Position numbers and translations under genes: made by a program. A stretch of 64,000 nucleotides of DNA from Pseudonocardia alaniniphila (lineage in GTDB: Bacteria > Actinomycetota > Actinomycetes > Mycobacteriales > Pseudonocardiaceae): the NCBI RefSeq assembly GCF_022524485.1, contig NZ_JAKXMK010000007.1, forward strand, positions 186,001-250,000. Reading direction: 5' to 3'. This document shows, piece by piece, positions 7,989-15,910 of this stretch. Under the pieces are notes generated by a model, which ran no database searches, was not told the DNA's origin, and worked only from the letters and a program-made list of their open reading frames with translations. How positions within the stretch are numbered: the stretch's first letter is position 1; each line of letters begins with the position of its first letter.

Positions 7989-8513
7989 TCAGCCCCGATC
8001 GTGCAGCTGCAGGAGCAGGTAGGCGGCGAGGCTCTGGGAGTCGGGCATCGCGCCCGAGCGGGCCATCGCCTCGAACTCCGCGGCGGTGAACCAGGCGGTG
8101 CGCATGTCCTGTTCGGTGTGTTCGCGCTGCGCGGGACCCTCGGTCAGCTCGGTCGCGAGCCAGACCGTGCCGGTCTGGCTCGACATCCCGGGCGCCACCT
8201 CGAGCCTGCCGATCAGCTCCATCCTGCCGGCGACGAGCCCGGTCTCCTCGCGCAGTTCCTGCACGGCGAGCTCGGCGGGGTCGACCTCGGCACGGTCGGG
8301 AGCCGTGCCGGCGGGGAACTCCCAGCGCCGCCTGCCCACCGGGTAGCGGAACTGCTCCACCATCCGTAGACGGTCGCCGTCGCGGGGGATCACCAGTGCG
8401 TATGTGGGCTTGTCGATCACTCCGTAGATGCCGTTGGTTCCGTCGGGGCGGCGCACGGCGTCCTCACGGACCGTCATCCAGCTGTTGGCGTACACCTGGC
8501 GGCTGCTGAGCAT
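7989..8513 (-). CDS. NUDIX hydrolase (ADP-ribose pyrophosphatase-like)
   Basis: A 174-residue protein with a Nudix box at about residues 69-94 that ends in ELAVQELREETGLV. The normal REUXEEXGU appears as QELREETGL, keeping the metal-binding glutamates. The preceding strand (WEFPAGTAPDRAEVDP) is typical of ADP-ribose or NDP-sugar pyrophosphatases, which cleave a nucleoside diphosphate linked to a sugar. A longer frame upstream exists, but it overlaps the divergent WYL gene and has shadow-like composition, so the ATG at 8513 is preferred. The exact substrate is not predictable. Confidence 0.85.
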   Translation of the reverse strand: MLSSRQVYANSWMTVREDAVRRPDGTNGIYGVIDKPTYALVIPRDGDRLRMVEQFRYPVGRRRWEFPAGTAPDRAEVDPAELAVQELREETGLVAGRMELIGRLEVAPGMSSQTGTVWLATELTEGPAQREHTEQDMRTAWFTAAEFEAMARSGAMPDSQSLAAYLLLQLHDRG

Positions 8514-8561
8514 CTCCACAGGGACACGGTGCCGGGTGCGGGGATCGGGCACGATCCCGGG

Positions 8562-9656
8562 GTGCGCGCGTCCCGCCTGGTCACCCTGTTGTTCACCCTT
8601 CAGCGCCTGCGCGAGGCCACGGCGGGAGAGCTGGCGCGCGAGCTGGAGGTCTCGGAACGGACGATCTATCGCGACGTCGCGGCGCTCTCCGCGGCAGGCG
8701 TGCCGCTCTTCACCGAGCCGGGCCGGGGCGGGGGCATCCGGCTCGTGGACGGCTGGCGCACGCGTCTCGACGGACTGACGGCGCAGGAGGCGGCTGCGCT
8801 GTTCGCGGTCGGTGCCCCGCAGGTTCTCGCCGAGCTGGGCATGAGTGCCGCGCTGGCCGGCGCGCAGGCCAAGCTGCTCGCCACCCTGCCCGCGGAGATG
8901 CGGGAGCACGCCCGCACCGTGGCCGAGCGGTTCCATCTCGATGCGCCGGGCTGGTTCCACACCCCACATCAGGTGACCCAGCTGGCCGCCGTCGCCGAGG
9001 CGGTGTGGGGGCAGCAGCAGCTGCGCATCTCGTACCGCCGGCGGACCGATGTGGTCGACCGGACGATCGAGCCGCTCGGCGTGGTGTTGAAGGCGGGTAC
9101 GTGGTACTTAGCCGCGCGCAGCGTCAGCGGAGCGCGCGTCGATTCAGCGCGCAGCGTCAGCGGAGCGCGCGTCGATTCAGCGCAGAGCGTCAGCGGAGCG
9201 CGCGTCGATTCAGCGCGCAGCGTCAGCGGAGCGCGCGCCGACTCAGCGGACACCGTGTTGACCTACCGGGTCGACCGGATCGTGGCCGCGGAGCCCACCG
9301 GCGAGGGCTTCACCCGGCCGGACGGCTTCGACCTCACCACGTGGTGGGCCGACTCGACGACCCGGTTCGCGAGCCAGATGCTGCGCGTCACAGTGCGGCT
9401 GCGGCTGGGACCGCGCGGTCTGAAGATGCTGTCGCACGTGACCGACACGGATGCGGCCGCGCAGGCGATCGCGCGAGCCGGCCCCCCGGACGCCGAGGGC
9501 CGGCGCGAGGTCGAGCTCGACGTGGAAGAGATCGCGGTGGCTGCGTCGCAGCTCACAGGCCTGGGCGGAGAGGTGGAGGCGCTCGACCCACCCGAGCTGC
9601 GCACGGCCCTGGCCGCTGCGGGCGCTGCCCTCGCGGAGCGCAACGCTCCTCGGTGA
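8562..9656 (+). CDS. WYL-domain transcriptional regulator (DeoR-type HTH) with repeat insertion
   Basis: A 364-residue regulator. The N-terminal helix-turn-helix (RLREATAGELARELEVSERT, then IYRDVAALSAAGVPL) binds DNA. The WYL domain begins at about residue 160, with the marker KAGTWYLAA, and senses a ligand. Four 11-residue copies related to RSVSGARVDSA interrupt the WYL domain at the hairpin that normally joins WYL to the VLTYRVDRI strand, encoded by a 33-bp tandem repeat. The C-terminal extension is typical of the family. Start GTG 8562 is chosen because the family begins with a short leader before the first helix. It is divergent from the NUDIX gene, a likely target along with itself. The stop lies inside a solitary family-1 half-module. 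Confidence 0.85.
   Translation: MRASRLVTLLFTLQRLREATAGELARELEVSERTIYRDVAALSAAGVPLFTEPGRGGGIRLVDGWRTRLDGLTAQEAAALFAVGAPQVLAELGMSAALAGAQAKLLATLPAEMREHARTVAERFHLDAPGWFHTPHQVTQLAAVAEAVWGQQQLRISYRRRTDVVDRTIEPLGVVLKAGTWYLAARSVSGARVDSARSVSGARVDSAQSVSGARVDSARSVSGARADSADTVLTYRVDRIVAAEPTGEGFTRPDGFDLTTWWADSTTRFASQMLRVTVRLRLGPRGLKMLSHVTDTDAAAQAIARAGPPDAEGRREVELDVEEIAVAASQLTGLGGEVEALDPPELRTALAAAGAALAERNAPR
9114..9245 (+). repeat. Four 33-bp tandem repeats inside the WYL gene
   Basis: Copies at 9114-9146, 9147-9179, 9180-9212 and 9213-9245 differ at only a few positions and keep the reading frame. Each copy carries GCGCGC at both ends of a short core, so each can also fold as a small hairpin. The fourth copy is the most diverged. 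Confidence 0.92.
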
Positions 9657-9669
9657 TCGTTGCGGGATC
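9653..9669 (+). repeat. Solitary half-module of family 1
   Basis: GTGATCGTTGCGGGATC matches the left arm at 5329-5345 at 16 of 17 positions. It overlaps the stop codon of the WYL gene, so the element has apparently moved or been copied outside the main array. Confidence 0.55.
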
Positions 9670-9699
9670 GGCGGGTCGGCCCTGTGGCGCAGCGCTCGT

Positions 9700-9716
9700 C
9701 TGTCAATTATTGACAG
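9700..9716. promoter_or_regulatory. Palindromic operator of the MurNAc operon
   Basis: CTGTCAAT and ATTGACAG flank a single T, giving 8-bp perfect arms. It lies 15 bp before the start of the first operon gene. The RpiR-type regulator encoded in the same operon is the natural candidate to bind it. Confidence 0.6.
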
Positions 9717-9731
9717 AGCGTCGGGGCGGTC

Positions 9732-11051
9732 GTGAGCATCGTTGTCATGGAGGCGACCACGGCGCGCGGGACCGGCAGTTCCCGGCGTGCGGTCGTCGCG
9801 GGCACGGTAGGCAACTTCATCGAGTGGTACGAGTTCGGCGTCTACGGCTTCTTCGCCACGATCATCGCCACCAACTTCTTCAGCCCGGACGGGAGCGCCG
9901 GGCTGGAGAGCCTGGTCAAGACGTACGCCTCGTTCGCGCTGGCCTTCTTCTTCCGCCCGATCGGGGCGGCGTTGTTCGGCAGGGTCGGTGACCGGATCGG
10001 CCGCAAGCCCACCCTGGTGCTGGTCCTGCTGCTGATGACCGGGGCCACCTTCCTCATCGGCGTGCTGCCCACATACGCCACGGTCGGGGCCGCGGCCCCG
10101 TGGCTGCTGACGCTGGTCCGAGTGCTGCAGGGCCTCTCGGCGGGCGGTGAGTTCGGCGGCGCGGTTTCGGTGATGACGGAGTTCGCCCCCACCGGCCGGC
10201 GCGGGCTCTACGGCTCCTGGCAGTCGTTCACGGTGGCGCTCGGCCTGCTCGCCGGGGCCGGGCTCGCAGCGATCCTGGGTGCCGTGCTCAGCGCCGACCA
10301 ACTCACGGCGTGGGGCTGGCGGATCCCGTTCCTGCTCGCGTTGCCGTTGGGGCTGGTGGCGCTCTGGCTCCGCCTGCGACTGGAGGAGACGCCCTCGTTC
10401 CGGCGCGCGGTGGCCGTCACGGGCGAGGCGCCTGCCCGGCCGGGCGCGTGGCAGACGACCCGGGCGATCGCGGTGGGAGCCGCGCGACTCATGGGCTGGT
10501 CGGCGGCGGGCTACACATTCCTCGTCGTGATGCCGGCGTACCTGCAGTCCTCGCTGGGGGCGTCGTTCCAGCAGGCGCTGGTGGCCACGGTGGTGGCCAA
10601 CGCCGGGTTCGCGGCGACGATCCTGCCGGCAGGCCTGCTCAGTGACCGGATCGGCCGCCGCCCGGTGATGCTCACCGGAACCGTGCTGATCGTCGTACTG
10701 GCGCTGCCGCTGCTGGGCGTGCTGCAGGACAAGAGCAGCGGCCCGCTCCTGCAGGGACTCGCGGTCCTGGTGGCGGGCGGAGCCGTCGGCCTGATCGCCG
10801 GGCCCGGGCCTGCGATGTTGTCGGAGATGTTCCCCACCGGGGTCCGCTACACGGGCCTCGGCCTCGCGTACTCGTTGTCGAACGCGATCTTCTCCGGCTC
10901 GGCGGGCCTGATCATCACGGCGTTGATCGCCGAAACGTCCGATGTGGACATACCGGCGTACTACGTGATGGCCACCTGCGTGGTGAGTGCCATCGCACTC
11001 GCCACGCTGCGCGGAGACGACCACCGCAGGCCGTTGGGGGAGTCGGCGTGA
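9732..11051 (+). CDS. MFS metabolite:H+ symporter (MHS family), amino-sugar operon
   Basis: A 439-residue inner-membrane transporter with 12 predicted TM segments. MHS features are GTVGNFIEWYEFGVYGF at the first helix and FGRVGDRIGRKPTL between TM2 and TM3, repeated weakly as LLSDRIGRRPVML in the second half. MHS proteins import organic acids or osmolytes with protons. Here the stop overlaps the anmK GTG by 4 nt, so the likely cargo is N-acetylmuramic acid, anhydro-MurNAc or a muropeptide, by inference from context. GTG 9732 or ATG 9747 could be the start; GTG is used. Confidence 0.85.
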   Translation: MSIVVMEATTARGTGSSRRAVVAGTVGNFIEWYEFGVYGFFATIIATNFFSPDGSAGLESLVKTYASFALAFFFRPIGAALFGRVGDRIGRKPTLVLVLLLMTGATFLIGVLPTYATVGAAAPWLLTLVRVLQGLSAGGEFGGAVSVMTEFAPTGRRGLYGSWQSFTVALGLLAGAGLAAILGAVLSADQLTAWGWRIPFLLALPLGLVALWLRLRLEETPSFRRAVAVTGEAPARPGAWQTTRAIAVGAARLMGWSAAGYTFLVVMPAYLQSSLGASFQQALVATVVANAGFAATILPAGLLSDRIGRRPVMLTGTVLIVVLALPLLGVLQDKSSGPLLQGLAVLVAGGAVGLIAGPGPAMLSEMFPTGVRYTGLGLAYSLSNAIFSGSAGLIITALIAETSDVDIPAYYVMATCVVSAIALATLRGDDHRRPLGESA

Positions 11052-12226
11052 GGGTGATCGGGTTGATGTCCGGGACGTCGTTCGACGGGATCGACGCCGC
11101 CGCGGCCGATCTCGACCTCGACGGCGACCGGATCGTGCTGCGTCCACTCGGCGGACTCGCCGTCCGCTACCCCGACGAGCTGCGTGTTCGGATCGCCGCG
11201 GTCCTGCCCCCGTCCATCACCACGGTCGAGGACGTCTGCCGGCTCGACACCGGCATAGGCCAGGCCTTCGCCGAGGCCGCGGCCACCGCGAACGAGAAGC
11301 TGTGCGCCGGGCGTGCCGAGCTCGTCGTCGCGCACGGCCAGACCGTCTTCCACTGGGCCGAGGGCACTGCCGTCCGGGGCACGCTGCAGATCGGCCAGCC
11401 CGCCTGGATCGCGGAGCGCACGGGTTGCGCGGTGGTGGCCGACCTGCGCAGCCGTGACGTCGCCGCGGGTGGCCAGGGCGCTCCGCTGGTCAGCGCCGTC
11501 GACGTGATGTGGCTGCGCGGCCGCCCCGGCGCTCCCGTCGCGCTCAACCTCGGCGGCATCGCGAACGTCACGGTCGTCCCGCCCGGCGCCGACGCGATCG
11601 CGTTCGACACCGGCCCGGCGAACGCACTGCTCGACCTCGCCGTGTCGGAACGCACGGCTGGGCGGCTCACCTGCGACGTCGACGGGGCCATGGCCGCGCG
11701 GGGACGCGTGGACGCCGAACTGCTCGATCGCCTGCTCGCCGAGCCCTACTACGCGCGGCGCGCGCCGAAGACCACGGGCAAGGAGCTCTTCCACCGTAAG
11801 TATCTCGACGCGGCGCTCGCGGGGCTCCCCGCCGTCGCCGACGACGACCTGGCCGCCACGCTCACCGCTCTGACGGCCCGCACCGTCGCCGATGCCGTCC
11901 GCTCCGTCGGTGGCACCGAGGTGATCGCTGCGGGGGGTGGCACCCGAAACCCCACGCTGATGCGCGCGCTCGCGGCCGAGCTGCCCGGCGTCCCGGTTCG
12001 CAGCTCGGACGAGCTGGGGCTTCCGGCGGCGTGGAAGGAGGCCTACGCGTTCGCGCTGCTGGGCTTCTGCACCGTGCACGACATCCCCGCCACCGTGGCG
12101 AGCTGCACCGGCGCCCGGCATCCGAGCGTGCTCGGTGCGGTGCTCCCGGGCCGGGCCGGGTTCCCCTGGCGGCCGCGACCCGAGCGGCTGCCCCGGGTGC
12201 TCGAGATCGTGGAGGCCGCCGCATGA
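11048..12226 (+). CDS. anmK: Anhydro-N-acetylmuramic acid kinase
   Basis: A 392-residue ASKHA-fold kinase that opens the 1,6-anhydro ring of anhydroMurNAc and phosphorylates it to MurNAc-6-phosphate. Family motifs seen are GLMSGTSFDGIDAAAADL at the N-terminus (phosphate 1), LNLGGIANVTV, AFDTGPANALLD, and the adenosine motif AAGGGTRNPTLM near residue 300. Length matches the family (about 370-390). It overlaps the transporter stop by 4 nt and its own stop overlaps the regulator's ATG by 4 nt, indicating tight translational coupling. The product feeds MurQ two genes downstream. Confidence 0.95.
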   Translation: MRVIGLMSGTSFDGIDAAAADLDLDGDRIVLRPLGGLAVRYPDELRVRIAAVLPPSITTVEDVCRLDTGIGQAFAEAAATANEKLCAGRAELVVAHGQTVFHWAEGTAVRGTLQIGQPAWIAERTGCAVVADLRSRDVAAGGQGAPLVSAVDVMWLRGRPGAPVALNLGGIANVTVVPPGADAIAFDTGPANALLDLAVSERTAGRLTCDVDGAMAARGRVDAELLDRLLAEPYYARRAPKTTGKELFHRKYLDAALAGLPAVADDDLAATLTALTARTVADAVRSVGGTEVIAAGGGTRNPTLMRALAAELPGVPVRSSDELGLPAAWKEAYAFALLGFCTVHDIPATVASCTGARHPSVLGAVLPGRAGFPWRPRPERLPRVLEIVEAAA

Positions 12227-13098
12227 GCAGCCTTGCCACCCGGATCCGCGCCGTGCTCCCGGAGCTCTCGCCCGCCGAGGCCAGGGTCGCCGCCGTGCTG
12301 GACGCCGACCCCACCGCAGCGGCCCGGCTCACGATCACCGAGCTGGCCGGGCAGACGTCGACGAGCACCGCGACCGTCGCCCGCATCGCGCGCCGTCTCG
12401 GCTATCCGGGCTACCCGGCGCTGCGACTGGCCCTGGCCGCAGTCGGCGGGCGCACGGGCGCCGCTCTGCCGCTGGACTCCGACGTCGCCGACGACGACCC
12501 GATGCCGACGGTGCTGCGCAAGCTCGCCGCGTTCGAGAGCGAGCAGCTCACCGGCACCGCCGAGCTCATCGACGGCGACACGCTGGAGGCGGTCGTCGCG
12601 GCGATGGCAGGCGCCAGGCGGATCGACGCCTACGGGATCGGGGCCTCCGGGCTTGTCGCGCTGGACCTGGCGGCGAAGCTCAGCCGGATCGGGTTGCTGT
12701 GCATCGCCCATCCGGAACACGACGCAGCCATGGTCAGCGCCGCCCTGCTGCGTCCCGGCGACGTCGTCGTCGGTATCTCGCACTCCGGCGGCACGGCGGG
12801 CGTCGTGCGTCCCGTCCAGGCAGCTCGGGCCGCCGGGGTGCTGACCGTGGCCGTCACGGGTGCGTCGCGATCCGTGCTGGCCCGCGCCGCGGACCACACG
12901 CTCCTCACCGCGGGCCGCGAGCTCGGCTTCCGCTCCGCGGCCATGGGCAGCCGGACGAGTCAGCTGCTGGTGGTCGACACCCTGTTCGTCGGCGTCGCGC
13001 GGCGCACCCCCGGAGCGCGCGCCGCACTGGAAAGCACGTACGAGGCGGTCTCCCCCCGCCGGCGCGATCGCCCCCGACCCGACCCGAACGGATGTTGA
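12223..13098 (+). CDS. RpiR-family regulator (MurR-like), HTH plus SIS domain
   Basis: A 291-residue regulator. Residues 1-80 form an RpiR HTH (LTITELAGQTSTSTATVARI, then ARRLGYPGYP). Residues about 115-250 form a sugar isomerase (SIS) domain with the phosphosugar loop region GIGASGLVALDLAAKL and GISHSGGTAGVV. By analogy with E. coli MurR it probably senses MurNAc-6-phosphate and controls this operon through the palindrome at 9700-9716. The ATG at 12223 overlaps the anmK stop. The C-terminal tail ([13 protein letters not shown]) is unusually basic. It could activate or repress. Confidence 0.88.
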   Translation: MSSLATRIRAVLPELSPAEARVAAVLDADPTAAARLTITELAGQTSTSTATVARIARRLGYPGYPALRLALAAVGGRTGAALPLDSDVADDDPMPTVLRKLAAFESEQLTGTAELIDGDTLEAVVAAMAGARRIDAYGIGASGLVALDLAAKLSRIGLLCIAHPEHDAAMVSAALLRPGDVVVGISHSGGTAGVVRPVQAARAAGVLTVAVTGASRSVLARAADHTLLTAGRELGFRSAAMGSRTSQLLVVDTLFVGVARRTPGARAALESTYEAVSPRRRDRPRPDPNGC

Positions 13099-13994
13099 TG
13101 GACCTGCAGTCACTCACGACCGAGTCTGCGCTCCCCGAGAGCACAGACCTCGACCGGATGCCGGTCGCCGACCTGCTGGCGCTGATGAACGCCGAGGACC
13201 ACAAGGCCCCCGCCGCTGTTGCTGCAGCCCTGCCGCAGATCGTGAGGGCCGTCGAGCTGATCGTCGCGGCCAGAGTGCGCGGCGGACGGCTGATCTACCT
13301 GGGTGCGGGCACGAGTGGCCGGCTCGGGCTGCTCGACGCCGTGGAGTGCCCACCGACCTTCGGCACCGAGCCCGGCGATGTCGTCGGGCTCATCGCCGGA
13401 GGACGGCAGGCGGCCGGCACAGCTGTCGAGGGCGCCGAGGACGATCCCCTGCTGGGCGCCGAGGACCTGCGCCGCATCGACCTGCGTGCCGTCGACGTCG
13501 TCGTCGGCCTCACGGCGAGCGGCCGCACGCCCTACGTACTGGGCGGCCTGGACCACGCGACGTCCGTCGGGGCGTCGACGGTGTCGGTGGCCTGCAACAC
13601 CGGTGCGCTGGTCAGCAGCCACGCGGATGTCGCGATCGAGCTCGCCACCGGCCCGGAGGTGCTCACCGGCTCCACCCGGCTCAAGGCAGGCACCGCGCAG
13701 AAGCTGGTGTGCAACATGCTCTCGACCGCCGCGATGGTGCAGAGCGGCAAGGTGTTCGGGAACCTCATGGTCGACGTCAGGCCGACCAACGCCAAGCTCG
13801 TCGACCGGGCCCGCCGGATCGTCGCCATCGCGGCCGGAGCGGATGCCGACACCGCCGCCGCCGCGCTGGATGCGGCAGGCGGTGAGGTCAAGGTCGCGGT
13901 CGTGATGCTGCTCGCCACGTGCCCACGCCAGACGGCGATCGACCGGCTGACGCGCGCCGACGGACGGGTCCGCCTCGCCGTCGACGGGCTGTGA
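13092..13994 (+). CDS. murQ: N-acetylmuramic acid 6-phosphate etherase
   Basis: A 300-residue SIS-fold lyase that removes the D-lactyl ether from MurNAc-6-phosphate to give GlcNAc-6-phosphate and lactate. The signature [20 protein letters not shown] and ECPPTFG are present, together with the active-site glutamate region, [14 protein letters not shown] and a [18 protein letters not shown] stretch. Length equals E. coli MurQ (298). Start could be ATG 13092 or ATG 13098, both overlapping the regulator stop; the first is used. This completes the recycling route begun by AnmK and is followed by a strong terminator. Confidence 0.95.
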   Translation: MLMDLQSLTTESALPESTDLDRMPVADLLALMNAEDHKAPAAVAAALPQIVRAVELIVAARVRGGRLIYLGAGTSGRLGLLDAVECPPTFGTEPGDVVGLIAGGRQAAGTAVEGAEDDPLLGAEDLRRIDLRAVDVVVGLTASGRTPYVLGGLDHATSVGASTVSVACNTGALVSSHADVAIELATGPEVLTGSTRLKAGTAQKLVCNMLSTAAMVQSGKVFGNLMVDVRPTNAKLVDRARRIVAIAAGADADTAAAALDAAGGEVKVAVVMLLATCPRQTAIDRLTRADGRVRLAVDGL

Positions 13995-14014
13995 GCCCGT
14001 GTCCCCACATTCGG

Positions 14015-14052
14015 GCGGCCCTCGCAGGGTTGAGGGGTCCTGCGAGGGCCGC
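14015..14052 (+). terminator. Terminator of the MurNAc operon
   Basis: A perfect 14-bp stem (14015-14028 with 14039-14052) and a 10-nt loop just after the murQ stop, without a U-run. It separates murQ from nucS. Confidence 0.75.
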
Positions 14053-14067
14053 GTCTTGTGCGCGCAC

Positions 14068-14073
14068 TAGGGT
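14068..14073 (+). promoter_or_regulatory. Minus-10 element of nucS, leaderless
   Basis: TAGGGT fits TANNNT and lies 7 nt before the GTG start of nucS, which has no Shine-Dalgarno. This spacing puts the transcription start at the start codon. Confidence 0.6.
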
Positions 14074-14080
14074 CGCCGGG

Positions 14081-14740
14081 GTGCGTCTCGTCATCGCCCG
14101 CTGCCAGGTCGACTACGTCGGTCGGCTCACCGCGCATCTGCCGATGGCGCCGCGCCTGCTGCTGGTCAAGGCGGACGGGTCGGTGAGCATCCACGCCGAT
14201 GACCGCGCCTACAAGCCGCTCAACTGGATGAGCCCGCCGTGCTGGCTCGAGGAACAGCCCGGCGTGTGGACAGTGCGCAACAAGGCCGACGAGTCTCTCG
14301 TGATCACCATCGACGAGGTGCTGCACGACACCGAGCACGAGCTGGGCGTCGATCCCGGCCTGGTCAAGGACGGCGTCGAGGCGCACCTGCAGGAGTTGCT
14401 GGCCGCGCACCCCGGCACGCTGGGCGAGGGCTTCACGCTCGTGCGGCGCGAGTACATGACCGCGATCGGTCCGGTCGACCTGCTCTGCCGGGACGCGGAC
14501 GGACGCAGCGTCGCCGTCGAGATCAAGCGCCGCGGCGAGATCGACGGCGTCGAGCAGCTCACGCGGTATCTGGAGTTGATGAACCGCGACCCACTGCTCG
14601 CGCCGGTGGCGGGTGTGTTCGCCGCTCAGCAGATCAAGCCACAGGCGCGCACGCTCGCCGAGGACCGCGGAATCCGGTGCGTCACGGTCGACTACGACGC
14701 GCTGCGCGGGGTCGAGAGCACCGACCTGCGCCTGTTCTGA
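14081..14740 (+). CDS. nucS: Mismatch-specific endonuclease NucS
   Basis: A 219-residue protein matching actinobacterial NucS/EndoMS, which cuts both strands at mismatches and replaces MutS/MutL in this phylum. Visible are the N-terminal domain start [20 protein letters not shown], the middle [11 protein letters not shown], and the C-terminal RecB-like nuclease core with [12 protein letters not shown] and [17 protein letters not shown]. The acidic residue plus ExK of this core coordinate metal. It normally acts with the beta clamp. The GTG at 14081 is chosen for family length and a leaderless promoter. It stands alone, convergent with the next gene. Confidence 0.95.
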   Translation: MRLVIARCQVDYVGRLTAHLPMAPRLLLVKADGSVSIHADDRAYKPLNWMSPPCWLEEQPGVWTVRNKADESLVITIDEVLHDTEHELGVDPGLVKDGVEAHLQELLAAHPGTLGEGFTLVRREYMTAIGPVDLLCRDADGRSVAVEIKRRGEIDGVEQLTRYLELMNRDPLLAPVAGVFAAQQIKPQARTLAEDRGIRCVTVDYDALRGVESTDLRLF

Positions 14741-14779
14741 GCCCACCACCCTGCCGCGACCACCTGACCGCTGACCGGT

Positions 14780-15655
14780 CTAGATGGTGCCGGTGAAGAT
14801 CGCCGGGTCGCCCATGATCACGGGCCGCACCTCGATCTGTACCTCGGCAGGGTTCTGCCCGATCGAGAACGCGGCCGGGAAGGTGATCGACTTCCCGGGC
14901 AGCACCGTTCCCGCAGGCTGCATGCCGAGACCGCGTTGGTCGTCGAAGATCTGCGTGGCTTGCTGCCCACCGTGCCTGCCGTTGACGGTGATGAGCGCGG
15001 CGTCGATCGGCTTGTCGGTGCCGTTGGTGACGGTGATGTCGACCTTGATGGCGCGGTCGCGGATGTGTCCGGCAGCGTAGGACGACGGCTTGAACGTGAC
15101 AGGGGTGGCGACGAGGACCTTCATGCCGTCGTCGAACGTGGCCGCCTGCCCGAGCCGCGCGGTCGAGCCGCCGACCTGGTTGGCGGATGCTCCGATGATG
15201 GGTGCCGGTCCGGACAGGCTGTCGAACAGCTGGTTGGTGGCTCCGAACACGACGGTGACGCCCCAGGCCCCGAGGGCGAGCGCGCCGATGCCGACGATCA
15301 GGCCGAACACGGTGGTCCTGCCGTTCGAGGCGCGCCGGTAGCGGTAGCGGGACCAGCCGACGAGGGCGAGGGGGACGGCGACGAGGCCGCAGATGACGGC
15401 GATGAACCCGGTGAGCGGGACGAGTCCGAAGAGGATCCCGATGGGGGCGATGATCGCGGCGGCGAGGCCGGGGCCGTTCTTCGGCGGCGGGGCGTACCGC
15501 GGCCGGTAGTGAAGCTGCTGGGGCGGGTAGTGCTGCTGGGGTGGGTGGTGGTGCTGGGGTGAGCGGTGGTGCTGAGGCGGGTGGTAGTGCTGGGGTGGTT
15601 GGTAGTGCTGCCTGGGTGGGTGGTAGCGCTGCTGGGCCGGGTAGGGCTGAGGCAT
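14780..15655 (-). CDS. Membrane protein with His/Pro/Gln-rich N-terminus and DUF4352-like domain
   Basis: A 291-residue protein. The first 60 residues are a cytosolic low-complexity stretch of PPQHYHPP-type repeats. Three hydrophobic segments follow (about 65-145: GLAAAIIAPIGILFGLVPL, then FIAVICGLVAVPLALVGW, then FGLIVGIGALALGAWGV). The C-terminal 130 residues are an extracytoplasmic beta domain (TVTNGTDKPIDAALITVNG) resembling DUF4352/telokin-like domains with unclear ligand. The ATG at 15655 has GGAG upstream; a TTG at 15694 would add 13 residues. Histidine-rich repeats may bind metal or be a disordered spacer. Function is unknown. Confidence 0.75.
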   Translation of the reverse strand: MPQPYPAQQRYHPPRQHYQPPQHYHPPQHHRSPQHHHPPQQHYPPQQLHYRPRYAPPPKNGPGLAAAIIAPIGILFGLVPLTGFIAVICGLVAVPLALVGWSRYRYRRASNGRTTVFGLIVGIGALALGAWGVTVVFGATNQLFDSLSGPAPIIGASANQVGGSTARLGQAATFDDGMKVLVATPVTFKPSSYAAGHIRDRAIKVDITVTNGTDKPIDAALITVNGRHGGQQATQIFDDQRGLGMQPAGTVLPGKSITFPAAFSIGQNPAEVQIEVRPVIMGDPAIFTGTI

Positions 15656-15910
15656 CGGGGGCTCCGCGGCTGTTCGGAATGGTTGGGCACTCAACCGTCG
15701 CTCAGAGTATCGAGCACGTTACAGAGAGTTGATTAGGCGGGGCCGTTCGGCAGACGACGTGTCGTACCGACTGCTCTTTCACGAGGGAACGCTCGGCTCG
15801 CCGTGCGACGGTCCGTCACCCGTGCGCGGTTGATCGCGTGACCGCCCCGATGCTCCGTGGCGCCCGGCTGCGCTCTGTGCGCCGTGCGGTCGTACCCCTA
15901 CTCTGGAGTA

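Noticed and set aside
8514..8969. Longer NUDIX protein with an N-terminal extension
   Set aside because: The extension would lie antisense to the HTH domain of the WYL regulator and has shadow composition; the Nudix fold starts at 8513.
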